NCBI GenBank assembly: GCA_002335355.1
Contig: DCTD01000050.1
Location: 325-6,017 of the forward strand
Length of the DNA: 5,693 nucleotides
DNA from: Patescibacteria group bacterium UBA1449
GTDB taxonomy: Bacteria; Patescibacteriota; Microgenomatia; UBA1400; UBA1449
Reading direction: 5' to 3'
Each line of letters starts with the position of its first letter. Within the stretch, counting starts at the first letter, position 1. Below the pieces are notes generated by a model. It was not told where the DNA came from. It searched no databases and was given only the letters and a program-made list of their open reading frames with translations. Position numbers and translations under genes: made by a program. This document shows, in pieces, positions 1 to 5,693 of this stretch.

Positions 1-1305
1 CCTCATTTTGTCATGTATGTTAAAGATCTCTTAGTTGAAAAATATGGTACTCGCATGGTTGAAGAGGGAGGTCTAGAAGTCTACACTTCCCTTGATCCAC
101 AGATTCAAGCAGTTGCCGAAAAGGCAGTGAACGATGAAATTGAGAAACTGTTTTCAATGCATGTTACCAATGGAGCAGCTCTGGTCACTAAACCACAAAC
201 AGGTGAAATTTTAGCAATGGTTGGTTCCCGTGACTATTTTGATACAGAACGTGACGGAAATGTTAACGTGACAACCCAACTCCGTCAACCTGGTTCATCA
301 ATAAAACCCTTAACCTATGCCTTAGCCCTGCAGTCAGGGTTTACTCCAGCCTCAGTTATTGAGGATACACCGGTTAGTTATCCTGATGGTGACCGAGTGT
401 ACGCCCCAGTTAACTATGATGGCAAGTACCATGGACGAGTAACGTTACGTACTGCCCTTGGTTCTAGTTTTAATATCCCAGCTGTAAAACTCCTTGACCG
501 TCTTGGAGTCAGTAATCTGATTAACTTTGCTCAGACTATGGGAATTACGACATGGAAAGAACGCAACCGCTTCGGACTTAGTCTGACGTTAGGTGGTGGT
601 GAGGTAAAAATGACCGATATGGCTGTTGTCTATGGAGTTTTTGCCAACCAGGGTCTCAAAGTTGGTTTACATCCAATCTTACAAGTAAAGAATGCTGATG
701 GGAAAATCTTAGAAGACTTCTATTGTAATCCTGGTGTTCAGTTTATCCCCCAAGCTGAAGCTGCAGATACCCTTTTTTGTCAACCAGAGGCAGTGCTAAG
801 CCCTATGATTGCTTATCAAATAAGTGATATCCTATCTGATAACAATGCTCGGATACCTGCTTTTGGTCCTAACTCACTACTTAATATTCCTCAACAACAA
901 GTAGCAGTTAAAACGGGAACAACCAACGATAAACGGGATAACTGGACAATTGGCTATACACCAGACTATGTCACTGTAGTCTGGGTAGGCAACAACGATA
1001 ACACACCTATGAATGCGGTCGCTTCAGGAATTACTGGTGCAACACCTATCTGGAATACCATTATTACCAGTATCCTTGAGCATAAAACAACTCTTGCTGC
1101 GTTTACTCCTCCAACAGGATTAGTGCCGGTACAGATTTGTGCTGAAACTGGCCTGGTTGATTGTTACTGCCGCAATAAAAGAATTGTCTATTTTATCCCT
1201 GGAACTCAACCTAAAGAAACGTGCCCTAAACCGACTCCAGGTACTGAAAATCATCAGCCACCCTTTATCACTAATCCTCAGGAAAATTTTCCGAATCAAA
1301 TCTAG
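1..1305 (+). CDS. Class A penicillin-binding protein (PBP1A-like), 3' part: transpeptidase domain
   Basis: This protein crosslinks peptidoglycan outside the cytoplasmic membrane. The reading frame is open to the left edge: four codons (PHFV) precede the first ATG at 13, and PHFV-MYVKDLL resembles the stretch linking the glycosyltransferase and transpeptidase domains in this family. The true start, membrane anchor and glycosyltransferase domain therefore lie outside the window, and the ATG at 13 is internal. Counting from that Met, the penicillin-binding motifs are all intact: SxxK at S95-SI-K98 with nucleophile Ser95 (codon 295-297), SxN at S152-F-N154, and KTGT at 300-303, followed by a GNNDNTPM segment. 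The tail after about residue 365 carries Cys376, Cys384, Cys386 and Cys404 and ends in a Pro/Asn-rich, probably flexible stretch. It ends at TAG 1303-1305, converging on gpmI. Family assignment is very secure; bifunctionality is inferred from the family because the first domain is not visible. Confidence 0.95.
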   Translation, partial: PHFVMYVKDLLVEKYGTRMVEEGGLEVYTSLDPQIQAVAEKAVNDEIEKLFSMHVTNGAALVTKPQTGEILAMVGSRDYFDTERDGNVNVTTQLRQPGSSIKPLTYALALQSGFTPASVIEDTPVSYPDGDRVYAPVNYDGKYHGRVTLRTALGSSFNIPAVKLLDRLGVSNLINFAQTMGITTWKERNRFGLSLTLGGGEVKMTDMAVVYGVFANQGLKVGLHPILQVKNADGKILEDFYCNPGVQFIPQAEAADTLFCQPEAVLSPMIAYQISDILSDNNARIPAFGPNSLLNIPQQQVAVKTGTTNDKRDNWTIGYTPDYVTVVWVGNNDNTPMNAVASGITGATPIWNTIITSILEHKTTLAAFTPPTGLVPVQICAETGLVDCYCRNKRIVYFIPGTQPKETCPKPTPGTENHQPPFITNPQENFPNQI

Positions 1306-1321
1306 GAAGTAAAAACAGTTT
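1306..1321. other. 16-bp gap between convergent genes, within an A/T palindrome
   Basis: The stop codons of the penicillin-binding protein gene (1303-1305) and gpmI (1322-1324, minus strand) are separated by only 16 bp. A perfect odd palindrome, TAAAAAC-A-GTTTTTA, spans 1310-1324 and includes the gpmI stop codon. It gives A-runs and T-runs on both strands but has only one G-C pair, so it is a poor intrinsic terminator. No better terminator is visible here, so the two transcripts may overlap at their 3' ends. Confidence 0.4.
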
Positions 1322-2878
1322 TTAAAGCTTATCCAAAGAAGATACGATTAAACTGATACCTGTCATTTCCTGAGGTTTATCAATTCCCATCACTTCCAGT
1401 ATCGTTGGTGCAATATCCTGATGACCACCACCTGCTAGGTGAATCTGTTGCAATTGAAGATCATTGCTAATAACGGTGAGTAAGACTGGATTATATCCAT
1501 GACTAGGATCAACATCACCGTTATCATAAAGCATGTGATCAGCATTCCCATGATCAGCCATTAAAAAGACAACAAAGTCATTATCTAAAGCCTCTTTAAT
1601 CACTTTCCCACAGCACTCATCAACGACTTCGCAGGCTTTAACCACTGCTTGGAAAACCCCTGAGTGACCCACTAAGTCAGGATTAGCGTAGTTAACCAGA
1701 ATAAACTCATACTTACTCATTTCCGCTAAGAGTCTTTCTGTCACTTCATACGCTGACATTTCCGGTTTTTGATCATATGAGGACACTTTGGGAGAGGCAA
1801 CAAGAATACACTCTTCTCCTGGGAAAGGGTTTTCCACCTGTGAGTTAAAGAAAAAGGTCACGTGAGCATACTTTTCTGTTTCAGCAATCCGAAGTTGTTT
1901 GACTTGATTCTGAGCGAGCACACTACCTACGTTATTTACTACCTGCTCCTGAGGAAAAGCGACAGGTAAATTCCAGTTGGAGTCGTACGAGCTAAAACAA
2001 ACATAGTAAACATGTGGAGTATCAGGTATCTTGACCGGACAGAAGTCAAGTTGATTAATCATAGCCGTTATTTGCCGGGAACGATCTGACCGGAAGTTGT
2101 ACCAAATCAGAGCATCATTTTCCTGTAGCATAGCTACGGGATGATTTTGTTCAGTCAAAATAACAGTTGGTTGGACGTAATAATCGGTCTTTTCACCTCG
2201 TTGGTAAGCAGCCTCAATCGCTTGCCGGGCTGACATAGCCTTAAAGCCCTCACCTTTAACTAAAAGATCATAAGCTTTTTGGGTTCTGTCCCAGTTTTGA
2301 TCTCTATCCATAGCGTAGTAACGGCCAATAACTGAAGCAATCTTTCCCACCCCTAGTTCTGCAATTTTTTTCTCAGTTTCTTCGACCAAAGGCAAGGCCG
2401 AGCGCTCCGGCATGTCTCTGCCATCAAGGGTTAGGTGTACAAAAACCCGATCAAACTCTTCCTGTTTACACAGCTTAAGCAGAGCTAACAGGTGCCGATA
2501 ATCAGCATGAACACCCTCAGTTGAGAATAATCCATCAAGATGCAGATTGGTCCCGTTGTTCTTGCAATGAATAATGGCTGAAAGCAAGACTTCGTTGGTA
2601 AAAAACTCACCATGCTTAATCTTCTGGTTAATCAGCTCATAAGGTTGCCAAACAATTCTACCCGCACCAATTGTTAAGTGACCAACTTCACTGCCCCCCT
2701 GAGAGCCCTCAGGATTACCCACTGCATTACCAGTACACTGAATAACACTGGTAGGAAAGTTCTGGGTATAGTAGGTGTGGTTTGGAACATGGGCATTATA
2801 GATAGCATTACCTTTATCCGGTTTACCGTGCCCCCAACCATCACGAATTATGAGAAGTACTTTATGTTTCAAGGTCAT
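1322..2878 (-). CDS. gpmI: 2,3-bisphosphoglycerate-independent phosphoglycerate mutase
   Basis: This cytoplasmic, metal-dependent enzyme interconverts 3-phosphoglycerate and 2-phosphoglycerate through a phosphoserine intermediate. At 518 residues it has the usual length for the family. The alkaline-phosphatase-like metal sites are complete: Asp13 (in RDGWG), nucleophile Ser63 (in GGSEVGH), Asp401 and His405 (in NPDLVGH), Asp442-His443 (in ADHGNADH) and His460 (in DPSHGYNP). Expected substrate residues are also present: His124, Asp152/Arg154 (in LDGRD), Arg186, Arg192, Arg263, Arg266 and Lys336. The loop before the nucleophile reads EGSQGG rather than the MGN of the Bacillus-type enzyme. The ATG at 2876-2878 puts the DGWG motif at the normal distance from the N-terminus, but I see no Shine-Dalgarno sequence before it (the leader is A-rich), so translation may be leaderless-like or coupled to the gene 27 bp upstream. 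It is the last gene of the presumed unit, and no promoter of its own is evident. Confidence 0.97.
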   Translation of the reverse strand: MTLKHKVLLIIRDGWGHGKPDKGNAIYNAHVPNHTYYTQNFPTSVIQCTGNAVGNPEGSQGGSEVGHLTIGAGRIVWQPYELINQKIKHGEFFTNEVLLSAIIHCKNNGTNLHLDGLFSTEGVHADYRHLLALLKLCKQEEFDRVFVHLTLDGRDMPERSALPLVEETEKKIAELGVGKIASVIGRYYAMDRDQNWDRTQKAYDLLVKGEGFKAMSARQAIEAAYQRGEKTDYYVQPTVILTEQNHPVAMLQENDALIWYNFRSDRSRQITAMINQLDFCPVKIPDTPHVYYVCFSSYDSNWNLPVAFPQEQVVNNVGSVLAQNQVKQLRIAETEKYAHVTFFFNSQVENPFPGEECILVASPKVSSYDQKPEMSAYEVTERLLAEMSKYEFILVNYANPDLVGHSGVFQAVVKACEVVDECCGKVIKEALDNDFVVFLMADHGNADHMLYDNGDVDPSHGYNPVLLTVISNDLQLQQIHLAGGGHQDIAPTILEVMGIDKPQEMTGISLIVSSLDKL

Positions 2879-2905
2879 ACACAGTTTTTTTTACTAGTTA
2901 ATAAC

Positions 2906-4351
2906 TTATTGTTTTGATGGGTTTTGAAAGACAATAATCTTATCATCATAATATATCATCGGCCAACGTTCTGTTTCCTGGAGAATTGTTGCCAAAGGAT
3001 ACTGCCGGTTGATAATAACATAATCAAAATTATGATCGTAAAATAATTCCCGGGAACCATTCCCAGCATAGACTATCGTAGTGTAGTCATTAATCGGTGC
3101 CCACCCCCTACTATCCTGCCAAACCGTCATTCTTCCATCAATAAAAACTTTCTCTTCCGGATAACGGTAGATTAAATGACTGCCAAGCCGGTAAGCATTG
3201 AAAATTTTCCCTTTGATCTGTTGAGTCTTAAGAAACTGAATAAGAGCTTCGCTGCATTGAATTTCACTAGCACAGTAGGTATCCCACGATTGATGAAATG
3301 AGTTTCGCCAATTTGGTTGCAAGATAACATAAAAACCTAAGATACCTATAAAAGCATATATAACTAACTGCCAAACGTGGGCATACTGTTTTTTTAACCC
3401 CTCTAAACTTGCTAAAAACACTGGAAGTGATAAAAGAATAAAGAAAGGTATCATCCTCCGAGCTTTGATTGCTAAAACTGAAAGAGCCAAAAGCACAAGC
3501 ACTTCACCCAAGGAAGTTTTTCGGTACTTGAACATATACCACCCCAGCCAGGCACAGTAGCAGTAGAAAAGAATCATCAAAGGACTGGTATATTCCCACG
3601 GCTGCCACTCCATAATAAACTGAGCAAGAGGCGACTGTAAATGAAGCACTGTGTTTTCATATAACTTAAACCCGTATGGAGTTATTAGTGTAGCTAGAAT
3701 TGAAAGCCCAATAGCTAGCCAAAGTTTTTTATCGACACTTGTCTGATGTTTTATTTTAATAGTATGTCCAAGCGCATACAGACCAACTATCCCCAACCCC
3801 ACCATAAACTGACCATGAAGATTGGCCCAGAGTAGAAACAATAAAGGAAGTAGAAATACGTATCGATCCTGTTTAGATGCAGTGTATTCATATAGTAGTT
3901 TCCAAACAAGGGCAGTAAGCAGAAAACTGATATACATGCTTTTAAAACCAGTGTTTAACAGTGGTGTGGTAAACAATACTAAAGGGATAAGAGAGAAAAT
4001 GCTGTACTGCTTTCGCAAAGAAGAAGGAATCACTAACCAAACACTAGTAAGAAGAAGAATACTCCCGACCAATGATAATAAGGTAAAACCTCCAAGTTCG
4101 TATAGAGGATACTCAATTACATCAAATAGCCATGAATGATTTATCCATTGATAATCAGGAAGCAAAAAAGAAAACTGATTTCCTTGGAAGATTTGCTTAT
4201 TCTCCCAAAAGAATTGACCGCACCGTAGATGCCATCCTAAATCAGCATCACTAACCGGATAAAGAAATAACAAGAAAGTAATTAGGGTAAATAATAGTAA
4301 AAAAATATGTTGCTTAACTAGTGGAACAAGGCGGTTTACGTAGGTATGCAT
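2906..4351 (-). CDS. Polytopic membrane protein with GT-C-like architecture, function unknown
   Basis: I cannot name a function for this 481-residue integral membrane protein. Approximate membrane spans, by hydrophobicity, are 14-32, 88-108, 116-133, 136-154, 164-177, 180-197, 209-224, 257-274, 281-296, 299-315 and 326-343. With a basic N-terminus inside, eleven spans would place both the first large loop (33-87) and the soluble tail (345-481) outside. The first loop has Asp36 and Asp38 in SDADLGWH, then WINHSWLFD at 69-77; acidic residues in the first outer loop are typical of GT-C polyprenyl-phosphate-sugar glycosyltransferases. Other notable segments are WANLHGQF (175-182), ITPYG (223-227), KARRMIPFF (296-304) and, in the tail, FNAYRLGSHLIYR (384-396) with VFIDGR (402-407). 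I recall this combination from uncharacterised bacterial membrane proteins. It lies between gap and gpmI, 27 bp before gpmI. The start is the first ATG; AGGTGG lies 10 nt upstream, inside a stem-loop. Confidence 0.9.
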   Translation of the reverse strand: MHTYVNRLVPLVKQHIFLLLFTLITFLLFLYPVSDADLGWHLRCGQFFWENKQIFQGNQFSFLLPDYQWINHSWLFDVIEYPLYELGGFTLLSLVGSILLLTSVWLVIPSSLRKQYSIFSLIPLVLFTTPLLNTGFKSMYISFLLTALVWKLLYEYTASKQDRYVFLLPLLFLLWANLHGQFMVGLGIVGLYALGHTIKIKHQTSVDKKLWLAIGLSILATLITPYGFKLYENTVLHLQSPLAQFIMEWQPWEYTSPLMILFYCYCAWLGWYMFKYRKTSLGEVLVLLALSVLAIKARRMIPFFILLSLPVFLASLEGLKKQYAHVWQLVIYAFIGILGFYVILQPNWRNSFHQSWDTYCASEIQCSEALIQFLKTQQIKGKIFNAYRLGSHLIYRYPEEKVFIDGRMTVWQDSRGWAPINDYTTIVYAGNGSRELFYDHNFDYVIINRQYPLATILQETERWPMIYYDDKIIVFQNPSKQ

Positions 4352-4360
4352 AATTAGAAA

Positions 4361-4390
4361 GCCACCTGCGAGGTGTGTTAGGCAGGTGGC
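4361..4390 (-). promoter_or_regulatory. Stem-loop in the gap/membrane-protein spacer, covering the likely RBS
   Basis: The arms 4361-4369 and 4382-4390 are perfect 9-bp complements (GCCACCTGC / GCAGGTGGC on the minus strand), seven of the nine pairs being G-C, with a 12-nt loop. In the minus-strand transcript the stem follows the gap stop codon by 22 nt and is followed by UUUCUAAUUAU, a poor U-tract, so it could be a partial terminator or an mRNA processing/stabilising element. The downstream arm contains AGGTGG, the only Shine-Dalgarno-like sequence before the membrane-protein ATG. The loop holds a second CACCT that can pair with the same AGGTG in a smaller competing hairpin (4363-4375, 5-bp stem, 3-nt loop), so the site is occluded in either fold. 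The pairing is seen directly; any regulatory role is inference. Confidence 0.6.
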
Positions 4391-4412
4391 AGTTTCATTA
4401 TGAAAATGAATT

Positions 4413-5414
4413 TTACTGAACTAATGTTTGCTCAACTAACCGGTTAGCGTAGCCCCACTCATTATCATACCAGGCATAGACTTTTAACAGATTGCCATCA
4501 ATGACTTGAGTCAAAGACAAGTCAACAAGTGATGAGGCTTCACAACCAATAACGTCAGATGAAACTAGGGGTTTTTTGGTTGTATAGAGATACTTACCCA
4601 AGGCTTCACTGTGCGAAGCGTCTACTAAGGCTTGATTAACTTCTTCAACAGTAACATCACGCTTAGTAATAAAAGTAAAGTCAGTTAAAGAGCCAGTTGC
4701 TACTGGTACCCGGATAGCAATACCGTCAAACTTATCCTTAAGTTCAGTTAAGACTTCAGTGACCGCAATAGCGGCTCCAGTCGTAGTCGGAATGGTATTG
4801 ACCGCTGCAGCTCGAGCCCTGCGTAAGTCACGGTGAGATCCGTCATGGATTGACTGGTCAGAGGTGTAGGCATGGACTGTTGTCATGGCCGCTTTCTCTA
4901 TACCAAATGAATCCATAATAACTTTGGTAACCGGAGCCACACAGTTGGTGGTACACGAAGCGTTGTTAATCAGTTTTTCTGCCTTACCATCGGCATCATT
5001 AATACCTAAAACCACGGTTTTAACCTCACCGCCCTTAGCAGGTGCTGATAAGATGACTTTTTCAACCGTATCCCGCAGATGTTTACTCATCCCCTCAGCA
5101 TCAGTAAACACACCCGTTGATTCAATAACAACCTGAGCACCATGTTCACCCCACGGTATCTTTTCCGGATCACGCTCGGCACTAATAAATATTTTTTTAC
5201 CGTTAATGACCATAGCCTCACCATCAACCTCAACCGTACCTGGAAAACGGCGGTACATGGTATCAAATTCAAAGATATGCGCCCAGCCGGCCACATCCAT
5301 GCTCCCTGAAGTGTTCACAATCGGCACCTCAATTTGGTCAGCATACTTTTGCATGATAATGCGCAACGCCACCCGGCCAATCCGGCCAAAACCATTGATT
5401 CCAACTTTAATCAT
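4413..5414 (-). CDS. gap: Glyceraldehyde-3-phosphate dehydrogenase, type I
   Basis: This cytoplasmic glycolytic enzyme oxidises glyceraldehyde 3-phosphate with phosphate to 1,3-bisphosphoglycerate, reducing NAD(P)+. I chose the ATG at 5412-5414, giving 333 residues that begin MIKVGINGFGRIGR as the family normally does. An in-frame ATG at 5460-5462 would add 16 residues unlike any GAPDH leader and has no Shine-Dalgarno sequence. An AGGA lies about 14 nt before the chosen start, farther than ideal. The Rossmann fingerprint GFGRIGR is at 8-14, the catalytic Cys154 in ASCTTNC (152-158), His181 in TTVHAYT, the phosphate-site TTTG at 210-213, Arg235, and YDNEWGY at 316-322. Two cofactor positions differ from NAD-specific enzymes: the Asp that normally binds the adenosine ribose is replaced in VNTSGSMD (Thr35 by alignment), and the usual Leu-Pro pair before H-[KR]-DLRRARAA is Gly192-Ser193. 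First visible gene of the presumed unit. Confidence 0.97.
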   Translation of the reverse strand: MIKVGINGFGRIGRVALRIIMQKYADQIEVPIVNTSGSMDVAGWAHIFEFDTMYRRFPGTVEVDGEAMVINGKKIFISAERDPEKIPWGEHGAQVVIESTGVFTDAEGMSKHLRDTVEKVILSAPAKGGEVKTVVLGINDADGKAEKLINNASCTTNCVAPVTKVIMDSFGIEKAAMTTVHAYTSDQSIHDGSHRDLRRARAAAVNTIPTTTGAAIAVTEVLTELKDKFDGIAIRVPVATGSLTDFTFITKRDVTVEEVNQALVDASHSEALGKYLYTTKKPLVSSDVIGCEASSLVDLSLTQVIDGNLLKVYAWYDNEWGYANRLVEQTLVQ

Positions 5415-5437
5415 AGAAAAATGCGTATTCCTGAACT

Positions 5438-5455
5438 CAGGTAACTGATTACCTG
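5438..5455 (-). promoter_or_regulatory. Hairpin in the gap leader
   Basis: On the minus strand CAGGTAA-TCAG-TTACCTG is a perfect 7-bp stem with a 4-nt loop, ending 23 nt before the gap ATG. If the candidate promoter at 5462-5490 is used, the transcript would begin about at the base of this stem, as 5'-end stabilising hairpins do. A competing pairing, CCTG-AGTT-CAGG (5430-5441), would take the 3' end of this stem and cover part of the CAGGAA that is the only Shine-Dalgarno-like sequence for gap. The DNA palindrome could equally be a repressor operator. The repeat is certain; the role is not known. Confidence 0.45.
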
Positions 5456-5461
5456 GCGTCA

Positions 5462-5490
5462 TGAATAGGGCAGTAACAACTTGATGACAA
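5462..5490 (-). promoter_or_regulatory. Candidate sigma-70-type promoter for gap
   Basis: On the minus strand TTGTCA (5485-5490) matches five of six bases of the -35 consensus. It is followed after exactly 17 bp by TATTCA (5462-5467), which matches only three of six bases of the -10 consensus. Transcription would start near 5454-5455, at the base of the gap leader hairpin. The good -35 and ideal spacing support it; the weak -10 does not. Use of this promoter would also exclude the upstream in-frame ATG at 5462. Confidence 0.3.
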
Positions 5491-5542
5491 GCTTTTCAAT
5501 GATTCTATGGTAGCAGAAGTGGTGCCAAAGAAGAAGTAAGAA

Positions 5543-5571
5543 AACGTTATTTGAATAAAAAAAATAACGTT
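5543..5571. repeat. Perfect 10-bp AT-rich inverted repeat
   Basis: The arms AACGTTATTT (5543-5552) and AAATAACGTT (5562-5571) are exact reverse complements around a 9-bp A-rich centre. Each arm contains the 6-bp palindrome AACGTT. A further AAGAAA (5538-5543) could pair with TTTCTT (5577-5582) across a short bulge. It lies about 80 bp upstream of the -10 element of the candidate gap promoter. Neither side has a clean T-run, which argues against a simple terminator; a dimeric regulator site is an alternative. Confidence 0.5.
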
Positions 5572-5619
5572 ATAACTTTCTTATTGCACTACTGAAGCAG
5601 TTAGTAAGAAGACCAAAAC

Positions 5620-5641
5620 AAAAGATGAAATCATCTTTTTT
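5620..5641. terminator. Possible weak bidirectional terminator
   Basis: AAAAGATG (5620-5627) and CATCTTTT (5632-5639) form an 8-bp stem with a 4-nt AAAT loop. Read on the plus strand the stem runs directly into further Ts (5640-5641); read on the minus strand it is followed by GTTTTGG. The stem has only two G-C pairs, so it would be weak. Its position fits the end of a gene lying beyond the right edge, which cannot be seen. Confidence 0.3.
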
Positions 5642-5693
5642 GACGAATTAACTGTAAATTACTAAATTCTTCAATACGGCATATACACTGAAA

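Larger units (their letters stand above)
5463..5693. other. Upstream region of gap with no convincing gene
   Basis: All frames on both strands are broken by stops, and I see no tRNA-like cloverleaf or rRNA segment. The region holds the candidate gap promoter, an AT-rich inverted repeat and a stem-loop with flanking T-runs. The only ATG-started reading frame of note is minus-strand 5581-5634 (17 codons, MISSFVLVFLLTASVVQ), which is hydrophobic but lacks a ribosome binding site and is too short to call. A purine-rich stretch at 5525-5544 gives the minus strand a pyrimidine-rich run. Confidence 0.6.

Noticed and set aside
2678..2917. 79-codon plus-strand open frame antisense to gpmI
   Set aside because: It lies opposite well-conserved gpmI codons, has no recognisable domain, and is an ordinary shadow of the real gene.
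3822..4139. 105-codon plus-strand open frame antisense to the membrane-protein gene
   Set aside because: The composition is not protein-like and it mirrors the transmembrane-coding region of the opposite strand.
4393..4410. Small palindrome TTTCAT-T-ATGAAA between gap and the 9-bp stem-loop
   Set aside because: It is short, AT-rich and has a one-base centre; nothing distinguishes it from chance.
5415..5462. In-frame upstream ATG extending GAPDH by 16 residues
   Set aside because: The extension resembles no GAPDH N-terminus, lacks a Shine-Dalgarno sequence, overlaps the candidate -10 element and includes the leader hairpin; the internal Met begins the canonical MIKVGINGFGRIGR.
5581..5634. 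17-codon hydrophobic reading frame on the minus strand (MISSFVLVFLLTASVVQ)
   Set aside because: It could be a leader peptide, but it has no ribosome binding site, its start lies inside a stem-loop, and it is within chance expectation for AT-rich DNA.
1..5693. Mobile element, phage, defence system or CRISPR array
   Set aside because: No transposase, integrase, terminal repeats, regularly spaced repeats or defence-type domains are visible; the genes are housekeeping genes plus one membrane protein.

Overview
The window carries four protein genes and a mainly non-coding right end. On the plus strand is the 3' part of a class A penicillin-binding protein (1-1305), which enters from the left edge. 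On the minus strand, reading right to left, come glyceraldehyde-3-phosphate dehydrogenase (gap, 4413-5414), a large polytopic membrane protein of unresolved function (2906-4351) and cofactor-independent phosphoglycerate mutase (gpmI, 1322-2878). The penicillin-binding protein gene and gpmI converge, with 16 bp between their stop codons.

The organism is a bacterium with moderately AT-rich DNA, standard stop codons and a peptidoglycan wall. The details of the penicillin-binding protein, the GAPDH with an NTSGSMD segment at its cofactor site, and the gpmI with an EGSQGGSEVGH nucleophile loop look to me most like the Patescibacteria / Candidate Phyla Radiation, perhaps Microgenomates. That placement rests on recalled family resemblance, not on a search, and no rRNA or other marker gene is present to fix it.

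The three minus-strand genes look like one transcription unit. gap and the membrane protein are 61 bp apart, and the membrane protein and gpmI are 27 bp apart. gap and gpmI catalyse non-adjacent steps of lower glycolysis (GAPDH makes 1,3-bisphosphoglycerate; GpmI converts 3-phosphoglycerate to 2-phosphoglycerate). pgk and eno are not in the window. The membrane protein has about 11 predicted membrane spans and a C-terminal soluble domain, an architecture like GT-C glycosyltransferases, so the unit may mix central carbon metabolism with an envelope function.

The control regions are the most unusual part. The gap/membrane-protein gap holds a perfect 9-bp stem-loop that buries the likely ribosome binding site of the membrane-protein gene and is followed by only a weak T-run. 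The gap leader starts with a perfect 7-bp hairpin just downstream of a candidate promoter. Further upstream lie a perfect 10-bp AT-rich inverted repeat and a short stem-loop flanked by T-runs. I found no mobile element, CRISPR array, tRNA or rRNA.
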